Source: Brucella pituitosa (lineage in GTDB: Bacteria > Pseudomonadota > Alphaproteobacteria > Rhizobiales > Rhizobiaceae). From it: a DNA stretch of 64,000 nt. A program made the position numbers and the translations under genes. The DNA lies in contig NZ_PYSY02000007.1 of assembly GCF_003049685.1 (NCBI RefSeq), positions 62,001 to 126,000 of the forward strand. Reading direction: 5' to 3'. Under the pieces are notes generated by a model. The model did not search any database, was not told the origin of the DNA, and saw only the letters and a program-made list of their open reading frames with translations. Below are positions 25,042-34,568 of the stretch, piece after piece (the first letter of the stretch is position 1; the number at the start of each line of letters is the position of its first letter).

Positions 25042-25614
25042 TTATCTGCTTTTGCCAAACAGGCCGCGTGAGGCTTCAAGCCTCTTTTCCATGTCCTTTT
25101 GATATTGGACTAGATTTGCGATCATTTCCGCATAAACGTCCGTAAGATCGCCTTTTAAGATCGTCACTTCGTCATCTTCGGCAATGACGGTTTCACCAGA
25201 ACGGTTGACGCCATAAAATGAACTGCCATTGCCCCAAATCTTGATGAGCGGCAAAACGTTTTCGATGCCTTTGGCTATGAGCCTATCATGCGTTTCGGCA
25301 ATGCTCGCAAATTCGGGTAGATCGGGCGCATCAATACCAAGCAAAGTCACGCCGCGATAAAAGGTCCATGCGGGCGCTATGTCGCCCTCTTTTGGAGCTG
25401 GCCAGACTTCTTCGCGCGCGCAAACGGCCAAGCCATTGCAATTCCCCGAACTGACAAAATCCCTGTAGTAGTCTGGAAGTTTGATTTCGGTCTGAGCTTC
25501 GATCTTTTCGATATCGTTATTCGCTGCTGCCACAGCACGAAGAACCTGAAAATTTGAGGAATCGAGAGGCTCTAATATTTCCCAGATTTTCCGGTGAAAT
25601 TCTTTTCCGTTCAT
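25042..25614 (-). CDS. SMI1/KNR4 (SUKH) family protein
   Basis: The 190-residue protein has the SUKH fold pattern: an N-terminal helix pair, IKLPDYYRDFVSSGNCNGLA near residues 44-63 and the central WTFYRGVTLLGI segment. In bacteria the superfamily is mostly immunity proteins against secreted nuclease toxins. No toxin gene is adjacent. A second small gene follows 26 bp upstream in the same direction, at 25641. Confidence 0.65.
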   Translation of the reverse strand: MNGKEFHRKIWEILEPLDSSNFQVLRAVAAANNDIEKIEAQTEIKLPDYYRDFVSSGNCNGLAVCAREEVWPAPKEGDIAPAWTFYRGVTLLGIDAPDLPEFASIAETHDRLIAKGIENVLPLIKIWGNGSSFYGVNRSGETVIAEDDEVTILKGDLTDVYAEMIANLVQYQKDMEKRLEASRGLFGKSR

Positions 25615-25640
25615 AGGTAAGTTATTGCCCTTTCATGGTG

Positions 25641-25967
25641 TCAGATCATAAGACCAAGACGTTCTGCAAGACTTGGTACGGGCTTTTCTCCTGCCTCGCG
25701 CATCATTTCGATGATCGCGCTGTGTTCAAGCGCACCGATCTTGTAGCCTCTGCGCTTCACTTCATTGAGCAAGGTTTCGAGGGTTGGGTATTCGTCCAGA
25801 ATGTTACCAAGCCAGATTTCCGGTCTGTCATCTTCCGGGTCTTGGTTGACAAAGCCCTGAAAAAAGAACGATCTCATTGGACGATCGTAACCAATTGCGC
25901 CTTCTTCGTCGGTTTCGTCGTCTTTCAGAACCAAGATTCTGTACCGGCTCACGGCGAATAACCCCAT
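25641..25967 (-). CDS. Hypothetical protein, 108 aa
   Basis: Acidic cytoplasmic protein with strand-helix mix (YRILVLKDDETDEEGAIGYD, LEHSAIIEMMREAGEKPVPS). It is upstream of the SUKH gene in the same orientation and might form a two-gene unit with it. Start codon uncertain, as a GTG 15 bases further in is possible. No family recognised. Confidence 0.5.
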   Translation of the reverse strand: MGLFAVSRYRILVLKDDETDEEGAIGYDRPMRSFFFQGFVNQDPEDDRPEIWLGNILDEYPTLETLLNEVKRRGYKIGALEHSAIIEMMREAGEKPVPSLAERLGLMI

Positions 25968-26246
25968 TCCTTGTGCGATGGATCGTCTGCAACGTATCCG
26001 CGATTAGAATAATGTGTACCATATTGGTACATGAAGAGCAGTTATTCACAGTCAATCAAACGATTACAACTGCTCGTGGCTGCTCTTAACTAGTTCCTAA
26101 TGTGGCGAAAATGGGGCTTGATATAGCAACATTACTGTTGTTTTATGTTTAGACAGATTTGCAGTCCAAAACTGATCCTAAGAAGCAGGAAGCATTATTT
26201 AATAGCCTCTTCCTGTATTGATCCAAGTTCGACTATTAGGAAGCTA
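25968..26246. promoter_or_regulatory. Intergenic region with a 17-bp palindrome
   Basis: TGTACCA-TAT-TGGTACA at 26015-26031 is a perfect dyad, probably an operator. No gene is supported in the rest. Confidence 0.4.
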
Positions 26247-26507
26247 ATGGTTTCTCTTATTGCTCAATTATTAGGCGGATTTCTCGGCGGTTCCGTGTTC
26301 GGGAAAATCGTTCATGTCGCTGATGTGGGTGCGTTCTGGAATGCCGTGATGGGCACATTGGGCGGGGTGGCAGGCGGACAATTGATCGGTTTCATCCTCG
26401 GCAAGACGGATCGAAGGCATGACTTGCGCTTCCTGCGTACGCCGCGTGGAAATGGCGATCACCAAAGTTCCCGGAGTAATGTCGGCCTCGGTAAATCTCG
26501 CCACTGA
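26247..26507 (+). pseudogene. Small glycine-rich membrane protein gene, truncated by the copper island
   Basis: ATG with AGGA at good distance; the first 54 or so residues form two hydrophobic, glycine-rich spans ([35 protein letters not shown]) like small membrane proteins of other Rhizobiales. From about 26408 the frame enters copA sequence out of frame, so the last 30 residues are artefactual. Its 3' end was evidently replaced by the incoming copper genes. Confidence 0.55.
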
Positions 26508-28848
26508 AACGGCTGCGGTTGGCTTCAATGGTCCGATGAAAACTCAAGAGGTCATGGCCGCCATTCAAGGCGCAGGATATGAGGTCGGTACCGAGGTCTC
26601 CGAAATCGGCATCGAAGGCATGACCTGCGCCTCGTGCGTACGCCGCGTGGAATTGGCGATTGCCGCAGTACCCGGCGTCGTCAAGGCCTCGGTCAACCTA
26701 GCCACTGAACGCGCCACTGTTGAAACGGTGGCGGGTACACCGTCCACCGCTATAGATGCCGCGATCCGGCAGGCAGGCTATGAACCGAGCCGCCAGACTG
26801 CTGCGGCAACGGACGGCGACGCCCGCCAGGAAGCAAAGGACCGGGAACTACGGAGCTTGAAACGGGACTTGTCGATAGCGGCAGTCCTGACGCTTCCCAT
26901 CTTCGTTCTCGAAACGGGGTCTCACCTTATTCCGGCGATGCATCATTGGCTTCTGACTGTCGTCGGACAACAACCTCTCTATATTCTCTACTTCGTTCTG
27001 GCGACCATCGTCCAGTTCGGTCCCGGGTTGCGGTTTTATAAAAAGGGTTTGCCCGCCCTCGCCCGTTTTGCTCCAGAGATGAACTCACTGGTCATATTGG
27101 GATCGAGTACTGCGTGGGCCTATTCGGTCATTGCGACGTTCGCCCCGCATGTGCTGCCTGAGGGCACTGCTTACGTCTACTATGAGGCATCCGCCGTCAT
27201 CATTACGCTGATCCTGCTCGGACGGTTTCTGGAAGCAAAAGCCAAGGGACGCACGAGCGAGGCAATCAAAAGGCTGATGGGCCTTCAGGCAAAATCCGCC
27301 CGCGTCGAGCGCAACGGCGAATTTGTCGACGTCGCCCTTCAGGACGTGCAGGTCGGCGACATCATCCAGGTACGCCCCGGCGACAAGGTCCCGGTCGACG
27401 GCGAGGTTCTCGGCGGTTCATCCTATGTGGACGAATCCATGATATCGGGCGAACCAATCCCTGTGGCCAAGACGGCAGGTAACGAAGTTATCGGCAGCAC
27501 AATCAACAAGACCGGTAGCTTCACCTACCGGGCCACAAAGGTCGGGTCGGACACCCTGCTCGCCCAGATCATCAAGATGGTGGAAACCGCGCAGGGCTCT
27601 AAGCTGCCGATCCAGGCACTCGTCGACAAGGTCACGGCATGGTTCGTCCCTGCGGTCGTGGCGGCTGCGGCCTTGACGTTCGTTACCTGGCTGCTGTTCG
27701 GTCCGGACCCAGCCCTCACTCTCGCTCTGGTCAACGCGGTTGCGGTGCTGATCATCGCCTGCCCCTGTGCAATGGGGCTGGCGACGCCTACCTCGATTAT
27801 GGTCGGCACGGGTCGCGCCGCCGAGCTTGGCATCCTCTTCCGCAATGGCGAAGCCCTGCAAACGTTGAAGGGTACCCACGTCGTAGCCCTCGACAAGACG
27901 GGAACGCTTACAGCAGGCCGTCCTGAACTGACCGACGTCCAAGTGGCCGAAGGATTCGACCGCGCGCCTGTGCTGTCGCTGATCGCTTCGGTTGAAGCCT
28001 CTTCGGAACATCCGGTTGCGGCGGCCATTGTCGCAGCGGCGAAGTCGGAAGGCATCAAAATCGATGACGCCCAAGACTTTGAAGCGATTCCCGGATATGG
28101 AGTCACCGCCAATATCGGCGGCGTCACCGTCTCCGTGGGGGCTGACCGCTACATGGAGAAACTCGGCGTCAATGTCGGCGTTTTCGCAACTATAGCCGGG
28201 CAAATGGGTCATGACGCCAAGACACCGCTCTACGCGGCTGTCGATGGCAGGCTTGCCGCGATCGTTGCGGTCTCCGATCCGATCAAGCCAACAACGGCCG
28301 AGGCCATTCGTGCGATGCATGGGCTTGGCCTGAAGGTTGCTATGATCACGGGAGACAACCGCCGGACTGCAGAAGCCATAGCCGCGAAACTGGGCATCGA
28401 CGAGATCGTTGCCGAAGTCCTGCCGGACGGCAAGGTCGAGGCGGTCAAGCGCCTGAGGGCTGGCGGCCGGACAGTCACGTTTGTCGGTGACGGCATCAAT
28501 GACGCGCCGGCGCTTGCTGAAGCCGATGTCGGTATTGCCATCGGCACCGGGACCGATGTGGCTATCGAAAGCGCCGATGTCGTGTTGATGTCTGGCGACC
28601 TGCTCGGGGTGACCAATGCGATCGCCCTGTCCAAGGAGACGATGCGTAACATAGCCCAGAACCTGTTCTGGGCATTCGCCTACAATGTCAGCCTGATCCC
28701 GGTTGCGGCGGGCGTGCTCTATCCCGTTACAGGAACCTTGCTCTCGCCGATGCTGGCTGCGGGGGCAATGGCGCTTTCGAGCGTCTTTGTTCTCGGAAAT
28801 GCGGTGCGGCTGAAACGCTTCACCGCTCCGGTTCGGGCATCTGCCTGA
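26419..28848 (+). CDS. copA: Copper-exporting P1B-type ATPase, 5' end lost
   Basis: The 809-residue protein pumps Cu(I) out of the cytoplasm. Two N-terminal metal-binding domains have CxxC at C3/C6 and C70/C73; then eight membrane spans, the TGES-like loop (MISGEP), CPC metal site near 447-449, DKTGT phosphorylation site near 492 and the MITGD/GDGIND hinge. Homologues start 10 to 20 residues before the first MTCASC; here in-frame sequence back to 26386 lacks a good start, and a stop at 26383 follows unrelated sequence. The gene has lost its start and probably uses the internal ATG at 26419. Expression signals would also be lost. Confidence 0.9.
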   Translation: MTCASCVRRVEMAITKVPGVMSASVNLATETAAVGFNGPMKTQEVMAAIQGAGYEVGTEVSEIGIEGMTCASCVRRVELAIAAVPGVVKASVNLATERATVETVAGTPSTAIDAAIRQAGYEPSRQTAAATDGDARQEAKDRELRSLKRDLSIAAVLTLPIFVLETGSHLIPAMHHWLLTVVGQQPLYILYFVLATIVQFGPGLRFYKKGLPALARFAPEMNSLVILGSSTAWAYSVIATFAPHVLPEGTAYVYYEASAVIITLILLGRFLEAKAKGRTSEAIKRLMGLQAKSARVERNGEFVDVALQDVQVGDIIQVRPGDKVPVDGEVLGGSSYVDESMISGEPIPVAKTAGNEVIGSTINKTGSFTYRATKVGSDTLLAQIIKMVETAQGSKLPIQALVDKVTAWFVPAVVAAAALTFVTWLLFGPDPALTLALVNAVAVLIIACPCAMGLATPTSIMVGTGRAAELGILFRNGEALQTLKGTHVVALDKTGTLTAGRPELTDVQVAEGFDRAPVLSLIASVEASSEHPVAAAIVAAAKSEGIKIDDAQDFEAIPGYGVTANIGGVTVSVGADRYMEKLGVNVGVFATIAGQMGHDAKTPLYAAVDGRLAAIVAVSDPIKPTTAEAIRAMHGLGLKVAMITGDNRRTAEAIAAKLGIDEIVAEVLPDGKVEAVKRLRAGGRTVTFVGDGINDAPALAEADVGIAIGTGTDVAIESADVVLMSGDLLGVTNAIALSKETMRNIAQNLFWAFAYNVSLIPVAAGVLYPVTGTLLSPMLAAGAMALSSVFVLGNAVRLKRFTAPVRASA

Positions 28849-28857
28849 GACATCCAA

Positions 28858-28889
28858 TGTCACGGCCTTTACCACGGCCGTGACAACTC
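28858..28889 (+). terminator. Terminator after copA
   Basis: TGTCACGGCC ... GGCCGTGACA (28858-28867 with 28876-28885) followed by ACTCTTTT. It lies between convergent genes and may serve both. Confidence 0.75.
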
Positions 28890-28903
28890 TTTTGTTCAAA
28901 TCC

Positions 28904-30853
28904 CTATTCCACATCGATCACCAGCATGAGGCCGCCACCGCCCTTCATTTCGACATTGTTGTTGGTCGTGTGATGCGGGATGTGACAGTGGACGAGCCAT
29001 TTGCCGGGGCGCTGCGCACGCCAAAGTACATCGTAGCGTTGTCCCGGCGCGACATTCACGGTATCCGCCATATACCGGGCAGATTCCTGCAACGTTTCCC
29101 CGTCAACCGCGGCCACCTGGAACGGTCCGCCGTGGATGTGCATGGGATGGATGGCGGTCGTGTGTGATCCGACAAACCGCACTTTCAGCAGCTGCCCCTG
29201 CTTCATCTTGATGGTGTCCGTGGCCGGAAACGCCTTTCCGTTGATGGTGAAGAAGTTCGGAAAGCCGCCCTCCATCGGCATCGACGGAAAAGTCAGCCAC
29301 TCCCGTTTCAACCATTCCTGCAACTGAACGGTATATTCTAGATCGGCGACGATATCGTCGGCCGGGTCTTTCGGATCGATTATCAGTGCGCCGTAAAGGC
29401 CAAGCGACTGCTGGCGATCGACATGGTCGTGCGTGTGATAGAAATAGGTGCCGTGCTGTCCAACGGTATACTCATACGTGAAGCTCTTGCCCGGTTGGAT
29501 CGGCTCCTGCGTGATTTCAGCGGGACCGTCCATCTCGTTGGGCAGGATCAGCCCGTGCCAATGGATCGTGGTGCTTTCGGGCAGCTTATTGGTGACATTG
29601 ATGCGGATGCGGTCGCCCTCGGTCACGCGAAGCGTGGGACCCGGCACCTCGCCGTTATAGGCATACGCCTCGACCGTTTCTCCGGGCAGGATCGACCACC
29701 GGATGACCGACGCCTCGAGATCGAACACCTTCACTCCATCTTCGATGCGGGGTTCCAACACCTTGCCTCCCTGGGCATCATCTTCGGCCTTGAAGGCTGT
29801 AAGTCGAGGATCGACGGCAGCCATGTCGCGCATGGAATCGGCCGGGGTGTCGAAATCCATGATCATACCCGGAGCCATAATCGTGCCGCCGACTTCGTGC
29901 GCCGTGAGCTGCATGTTGACCTTGGTAAACGGATACGCGAAGCCGCCGACCAGCATCAATGTGGTGAATGTCGCCATTGCGGCAACCTGCGTGCGTGTCG
30001 GGGCGAAAGCGGGAGGCAGACCCCCACTGTGTTGGCCGTGAGCGGATTTCTTGTCCTGCCCATGTTTGCCTTGTTGCGGTTGGTTGTCCTGATCAGGCGC
30101 ACTGTGTCCTTCGTGCGCACTCGACTTTGCTTTTGCGTGGTGGGCATGCGCTGCTTGCGCCACGCGCTCCTTGCGCTCGGTCATCAGGCCGTGCTTGAGT
30201 CCTTTGGAGACCAGCCAGACATTGAAGGGATACGCCACCGCGAAACCGACACCGATGCCGAGAGCCATGACTCCCCAGAACAGGAGTTCTCCCGGCCACA
30301 TGGCACGCATGTCGCGGCCCATCATCAGTATGGCCATTACCGGAGCCATCCCCGCCATCATGGCGTTCATGCTGATGAATTCAGGCATGAACGAGTTGCG
30401 GACATTCTCCCAATAGGTACCGCCCATCATGTTCTTCATGAACAGCGCCTGAAAGATGAACAGGCCCACGGCAAAGCCAGCGATATACTCGATGATAATG
30501 TCCACCCACATGGGCAAACCGATCACTGCAGTGATGGTGGCCGCGATGATGATCCCGGTGGCGTCGCCCGCGACACAGTGAATGGTGCTGCCGATGCCCT
30601 GCTTCCACAGCGGCTGTATGAATTCTTCATGGGTGCCGGGTCTCGGCTCCTTGTCGGCCAGCACGTAGAGCAGGAGGCCGACAGGTCCGAGATAGAGGGT
30701 GACGAGAATGAAACCCCACTTCATCACGGCCGGTTCGGGATTGTTGTGGAATTGGTCCCACGCCACGTAGGCCGTGCTGATTGCGGCGAGGACAAACCAG
30801 GCTGCAAGGATGTAATCGATCGGTTGAACGAACATGGTAGGCTCTCCGTGCAC
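28904..30853 (-). CDS. DUF4396 membrane domain fused to a multicopper oxidase
   Basis: A 649-residue fusion. The N-terminal 220 or so residues are a DUF4396-like domain with about six membrane spans; a His/Lys/Gln-rich linker (about 230-290) follows, then one more span near 295-320 and a multicopper oxidase. All copper ligand blocks are present: IHWHGLILP, YFYHTHDH, HPMHIHGGPF and HCHIPHH. The enzyme probably oxidises Cu(I) in the periplasm while anchored in the membrane. It is first in a leftward copper operon but oriented toward copA. Separate-protein versions are usual; the fusion is notable. Confidence 0.85.
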   Translation of the reverse strand: MHGEPTMFVQPIDYILAAWFVLAAISTAYVAWDQFHNNPEPAVMKWGFILVTLYLGPVGLLLYVLADKEPRPGTHEEFIQPLWKQGIGSTIHCVAGDATGIIIAATITAVIGLPMWVDIIIEYIAGFAVGLFIFQALFMKNMMGGTYWENVRNSFMPEFISMNAMMAGMAPVMAILMMGRDMRAMWPGELLFWGVMALGIGVGFAVAYPFNVWLVSKGLKHGLMTERKERVAQAAHAHHAKAKSSAHEGHSAPDQDNQPQQGKHGQDKKSAHGQHSGGLPPAFAPTRTQVAAMATFTTLMLVGGFAYPFTKVNMQLTAHEVGGTIMAPGMIMDFDTPADSMRDMAAVDPRLTAFKAEDDAQGGKVLEPRIEDGVKVFDLEASVIRWSILPGETVEAYAYNGEVPGPTLRVTEGDRIRINVTNKLPESTTIHWHGLILPNEMDGPAEITQEPIQPGKSFTYEYTVGQHGTYFYHTHDHVDRQQSLGLYGALIIDPKDPADDIVADLEYTVQLQEWLKREWLTFPSMPMEGGFPNFFTINGKAFPATDTIKMKQGQLLKVRFVGSHTTAIHPMHIHGGPFQVAAVDGETLQESARYMADTVNVAPGQRYDVLWRAQRPGKWLVHCHIPHHTTNNNVEMKGGGGLMLVIDVE

Positions 30854-30885
30854 AATTCATTGGCGTTGACGGCAAATGCCGACTG

Positions 30886-31521
30886 TTACTGGACCTTTTC
30901 CCGAAATTTGGTGTGACAGGCCCAACATTCCTGCATCATGAGATGAAAGGCATGCTCGGCCGGAATCTTGCTGATGTCTTGTTTTTCGTCCCGACCTGCC
31001 CTGCGTTTCCAAAGAAGACTGCTGCCCGTAGTGGACACCGAAGCGCCCATCCGCATGTCCTGCGATATTCCGTCCGGTGCCTTGTCCGCCGATGCGGAAA
31101 CAACGGCGGCAAACTCAGCGACCTTGCGGGCGAGTGCGTCAAACTCGTCATGCGACAGTTCAATTTCGGTTTTCGCAGCTGACGGCGGGCCGAGCGACAT
31201 GGCGGGAAATTCCTTAATGAGCGCGTCGCCGGACCGAGTCTTGATCGTTTCGGCTGCCTGCTTGAAGTCGGAGGCGCTATAGGGAATCTTGCCTTCAAAC
31301 ATCCCCGCTATGGTCTTGCCCGCCTTCGCCATTTCCTTCATGGATTCCTGCCGCATCTTGACGATGCCGCGGATTTCGGGGTCCGCCCAAGCGCCCGAAA
31401 AAAGTGCGCACGAAACCCCGACGGTCAAAGCAACCGTAAAACCGTACGTCTGTCTGCAGACGTGCAAGTACGAAATCGCATATGTTTTCCCGGCAACATC
31501 GAGGCAAAGTAAAGCTTCCAC
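30886..31521 (-). CDS. Cytochrome c'-like exported protein
   Basis: The C-terminal CWACH haem-binding motif in a helical context (FHLMMQECWACHTKFREK) and a protein of about 130 mature residues fit the cytochrome c' / c556 family. A signal peptide (GFTVALTVGVSCALFSGAWA) is preceded by an atypical leader; the GTG at 31521 or TTG at 31467 could be the start. It lies 32 bp upstream of the oxidase gene and may accept electrons in copper handling. That link is inferred from position only. Confidence 0.75.
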   Translation of the reverse strand: MEALLCLDVAGKTYAISYLHVCRQTYGFTVALTVGVSCALFSGAWADPEIRGIVKMRQESMKEMAKAGKTIAGMFEGKIPYSASDFKQAAETIKTRSGDALIKEFPAMSLGPPSAAKTEIELSHDEFDALARKVAEFAAVVSASADKAPDGISQDMRMGASVSTTGSSLLWKRRAGRDEKQDISKIPAEHAFHLMMQECWACHTKFREKVQ

Positions 31522-31587
31522 TTACTGGAAGCACAAGCGGAAATCCGCGCGGGCGGCACTATTATTGCCACCCGCGCGTGACTGGCT

Positions 31588-31923
31588 TCAGGCGGCCATT
31601 TTCCTGCAGGATTCGGCGCAGCGGCGGCAGGCGTCGACACATTCCTGCATGTCGCCGATCCTCTCGCAGTCGTCCGCACACTCCGCACATATCTCCGCGC
31701 ACTCTCCGCAAGTATGCTTGTGATGCGGTGAGCCGATAAGCATGAAGTGGGCCGACGTCCGGCAGATTTCAGCACAGGCGAGCATCAATGTGAAATGCTT
31801 CTTCTCGGTATGCTCGCCGCCCTTCTCAAGGCAGTGTCCGGTTGCGGTGGAAAGGCATGTCGCGTAACAGGCCAGGCAATGTTCGATGCAGGCTTTCATG
31901 TCGGCGTTTGTATGGTTCATCAT
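31588..31923 (-). CDS. Four-helix-bundle copper-binding protein (Csp/DUF326-like)
   Basis: A 111-residue cysteine-rich protein with the regular CxxxC spacing of copper storage proteins (CIEHCLACYATC, CGECAEICAECADDCE, CVDACRRCAESC), about 16 Cys. There is no signal peptide, so it is cytosolic like Csp3. It would bind many Cu(I) ions inside a four-helix bundle. It belongs to the leftward copper cluster. Confidence 0.9.
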   Translation of the reverse strand: MMNHTNADMKACIEHCLACYATCLSTATGHCLEKGGEHTEKKHFTLMLACAEICRTSAHFMLIGSPHHKHTCGECAEICAECADDCERIGDMQECVDACRRCAESCRKMAA

Positions 31924-31948
31924 GATGATCCTCCTTCTTCGTTTAACG

Positions 31949-32401
31949 TCATTTCGCTTGCTTGTCCAGCCATGTCGTCATGTCGGCAATTTCCTTGGTC
32001 TGGGCATCGATGACCTTTTGGGCCATGTCTTTCGCCCACGGGTCATCCCCGTTCTTGAGTTCGGCGTTGGCCATATTGATCGCGCCCTGATGGTGGACGA
32101 TCATGCCGCACACGAATGCTACATCCGGGTCCTTCGCCATCATGCCCTGCATGGCGGCAGGCTTCATCATGCCCATCATGGCGTCCATAAGATCGGAATG
32201 CGCAGCGTCCATCTTGGGCATCTTATGCATTGGGGTGCGGGTTTTCGACATTTTCATGCCGTCGGCAGCTTTGCAGGCGGCAGGCATTTCGGAAGCCATT
32301 GCATCCATCTTATGGTCCTTGCTCATCGCTTCCTGTGACAAGGCAAACGAAGTACCTCCGAGCAGCATCACGGCAGTCAGTATTGGAGTTAAAATACGCA
32401 T
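31949..32401 (-). CDS. DUF305 periplasmic copper-associated protein
   Basis: Signal peptide (LTPILTAVMLLGGTSFALSQ), a Met/His/Lys-rich segment (MKMSKTRTPMHKMPKMDA) and the DUF305 core DPDVAFVCGMIVHHQGAINM then TKEIADMTTWL. Members such as CopM bind copper in the periplasm. It is upstream of the Csp gene by 25 bp, likely one operon. Confidence 0.85.
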   Translation of the reverse strand: MRILTPILTAVMLLGGTSFALSQEAMSKDHKMDAMASEMPAACKAADGMKMSKTRTPMHKMPKMDAAHSDLMDAMMGMMKPAAMQGMMAKDPDVAFVCGMIVHHQGAINMANAELKNGDDPWAKDMAQKVIDAQTKEIADMTTWLDKQAK

Positions 32402-32481
32402 TGTTTTCTTCCTTCACGAAACGTGGATTGAATCAATGCCTCCGCCGGAACGCGTGAGGCATAACGTTGAAACGAGTGAAG

Positions 32482-32826
32482 TCAGATCGTTTGCGGAGGT
32501 CGCTCATGCCGTGCGGAGGGGTGGCTGACGGTCATCAGGTTCGTGAGATCGGCAACCTTTAGTCTTGTTTCAGCAACGGCAAAGAAAGGGGCACCGATCT
32601 CGGTTGCCACCCAGCAGTGTCCAATCGAGCAGCATTGTGCCTGCCCCGAAGGATATTTAGCAGTGTGCTTATCACCGGAGGTCCGATGTTCCTTGGCGCA
32701 GTCTGCTATTGCCTGATTGGTTGTCGTGAAATGATTGTCGGCACGCGCTGGCATGGTTCCCGCCGCCAGAACGACGGCCAAAAGGCAAGCTATAAGGATT
32801 TGGGTGAACCTTGCGATGTCGAACAT
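32482..32826 (-). CDS. Exported hypothetical protein of the copper cluster, 114 aa
   Basis: A signal peptide (ILIACLLAVVLAAGTMPARA) is followed by a short domain with three cysteines and a CCSIGHCW motif that could bind metal. It resembles small exported proteins next to copper genes in Rhizobiales, but I cannot name the family. Confidence 0.6.
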   Translation of the reverse strand: MFDIARFTQILIACLLAVVLAAGTMPARADNHFTTTNQAIADCAKEHRTSGDKHTAKYPSGQAQCCSIGHCWVATEIGAPFFAVAETRLKVADLTNLMTVSHPSARHERPPQTI

Positions 32827-32913
32827 GCTCGAGTGTGGCCTCCATCCCCGAAACGGCGGCAGGCAGATATTGTTCCCATCGCAGAAGAATGTGCGTTCGC
32901 CTCAGGATCCGGT

Positions 32914-33708
32914 CTACGCGGCAGGAAACAACTCGTCGGTCAATCCGAGCGCCCTGTAGATCAATAAACCCAGCCATTCATGCGCGGCGAGATCGGATGT
33001 GGCAAGGCCGGCGGCAATCGTCGCCACGGGTCTCCGGAGGTCAGCGCTGCCGCGGGTACGGTAATCCACGGGATAGGGAATGATTTTGGCTCCGGCCGCC
33101 CGAAAACATGCGACAGCACGCGGCATGTGGCTCGCGGAAGTGACGAGCAGCCATTGTTCCCCGGGTTTCGTCTGAAATACCGCCGCGCTTTGCGATCCGT
33201 TTTCGCAGGTGTTGCGGGACAGCTCTTCAACTGTGATGCGGCTCTCAGGCACACCAATCTCCACCAGCACATCCCTGGCGATCTGCGATTCCGTTGGAGT
33301 GTTGTCATGGACAAGGTGATTTGCTCCACCCGAAAGAAGGAGACGGGCCTCAGGGTAATCCCGGGCGAGCTCGGCGGTCGCCGTCACCCGTTCGCCCGCT
33401 TCGTTGAGCGCCGGACTGTGGCGCTCGCCTGTGATATGGGTGTCGACCGCGCCGCCGAGCATTACGATGCCTGCCACCGATCCCGAAATCGTGGGTTGCG
33501 GAAAACGGTCCTCCAAAACCATCAGGGCCGCGGGCCCGAGCGGAGACCAGCCGACGACGGCAAACAGGAAGGCAGAAATCACCAACAGCGAAACTCCGGC
33601 TCGTCGGATTCCGAAGAGCAAAGCCAACATGCCGAGAACACCAAGAATACCTATGAAATTCGACGGCAATATCAGATAGCCGAGCACTTTGGATATTATG
33701 AAAAACAT
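32914..33708 (-). CDS. YdcF/ElyC family (DUF218) membrane protein
   Basis: A 264-residue protein: two N-terminal membrane spans (1-55), then the DUF218 domain with GIVMLGGAVDTHI, LLLSGGANH, ELSRNTCENG and TSASHMPRAVACF, all in the usual order. ElyC acts in cell-envelope (undecaprenyl-phosphate, peptidoglycan or ECA) metabolism in E. coli. It stands at the end of the copper block; a link to copper stress is only positional. Confidence 0.88.
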   Translation of the reverse strand: MFFIISKVLGYLILPSNFIGILGVLGMLALLFGIRRAGVSLLVISAFLFAVVGWSPLGPAALMVLEDRFPQPTISGSVAGIVMLGGAVDTHITGERHSPALNEAGERVTATAELARDYPEARLLLSGGANHLVHDNTPTESQIARDVLVEIGVPESRITVEELSRNTCENGSQSAAVFQTKPGEQWLLVTSASHMPRAVACFRAAGAKIIPYPVDYRTRGSADLRRPVATIAAGLATSDLAAHEWLGLLIYRALGLTDELFPAA

Positions 33709-33820
33709 TCAAGGCTCCGCGTTGCGTACCGTTCGAAATATCGGCGCAATTAATGCTGTATCGCGTGTGGAATGTCCAACGGGATCAAGCGGTAACCGGG
33801 AACTATGTAAATGGACAGTT

Positions 33821-34201
33821 TCACGAGATCGGGGGCTGCAGGCAAACTGCCCGCCAGAGTTCATTTTTCCATTTGTCATGGAACGACGCATTCAAGCCCG
33901 CAACAACCCGGTATTCCTTGCCTCCGACAAATATCTTTCCGGGAGTCTCGCGGCATTTCACGAGCGCTTTGTGTAAACCGTTGTCACGATAAACCGATGA
34001 ATCCGTCCCATCGGTTTCGACAAGATTTATGGTGACGCCATAATCGTATTCCTGTTGCAACAATGCCGAGCTTGAAGTCAGTGCCATGGTAACGGTGGTT
34101 TGATCACCGAATGTTTCTGTATGGAAAATGACGGGCTCCGCATAGGCAACATTTGCTCCGAAAAGCGATGCAACAAGCATGCTCATCGATAGGTTGCGCA
34201 T
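33821..34201 (-). CDS. Exported hypothetical protein, 126 aa
   Basis: Signal peptide (MRNLSMSMLVASLFGANVAYA) and a beta-rich domain (TVTMALTSSSALLQQEYDYG, ALVKCRETPGKIFVGGKEYR, LWRAVCLQ) with two cysteines that could pair. Probably periplasmic. Family not recognised. Confidence 0.6.
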   Translation of the reverse strand: MRNLSMSMLVASLFGANVAYAEPVIFHTETFGDQTTVTMALTSSSALLQQEYDYGVTINLVETDGTDSSVYRDNGLHKALVKCRETPGKIFVGGKEYRVVAGLNASFHDKWKNELWRAVCLQPPIS

Positions 34202-34377
34202 GACTGCACTCCTCGCAATACTCCCTGAGAGAGTATAGCAGATATTGCGTTCGGAGCGTATGGAAATGTTGCAGAGAGGTACTTCTACCCTCGGGCTCCG
34301 CCAACCGGTACTACAAAAACGAGAGCCAATCCTTCAGTTCCGGAAATGCGTTCGATTGGTAACAATGGTTAATCGAT

Positions 34378-34568
34378 CGCAAACATGTTTGCGCATATCA
34401 TGAGTACCAGGGCAATCTGCAATTACACGCTCTGACGGAAAACACATGTTTTCCGTCTGCAACTGCGATCAGCAGTAATACGGCGATCCTGGATGCTTAT
34501 ATTTATATGGAAAACCCTGTCGGAATGATGCTATGTACGAATACATCAAGAATATGGTTTTTCGTACA
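34378..34568. other. res-like site with three dyads
   Basis: Three dyads precede the resolvase gene: a 16-bp perfect palindrome CGCAAACATGTTTGCG (34378-34393), a 10-bp stem GACGGAAAAC/GTTTTCCGTC (34434-34457), and TGTACGAA/TTCGTACA (34534-34541 with 34561-34568), the last reaching the start codon. This three-subsite layout fits a resolvase recombination site and operator. The rest of 34202-34377 shows nothing. Confidence 0.55.

Noticed and set aside
27418-28914. Long ORF antisense to copA (498 codons)
   Set aside because: Shadow of a well-supported gene; its His/Arg/Gly-rich product is the usual mirror of GC-rich codon use.
29423-30916. Long ORF antisense to the multicopper oxidase (497 codons)
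   Set aside because: Same reason: the sense strand carries all copper ligand motifs, the antisense product has none of any family.
32980-33753. 257-codon ORF antisense to the YdcF/ElyC gene
   Set aside because: Shadow of a clear DUF218 gene.
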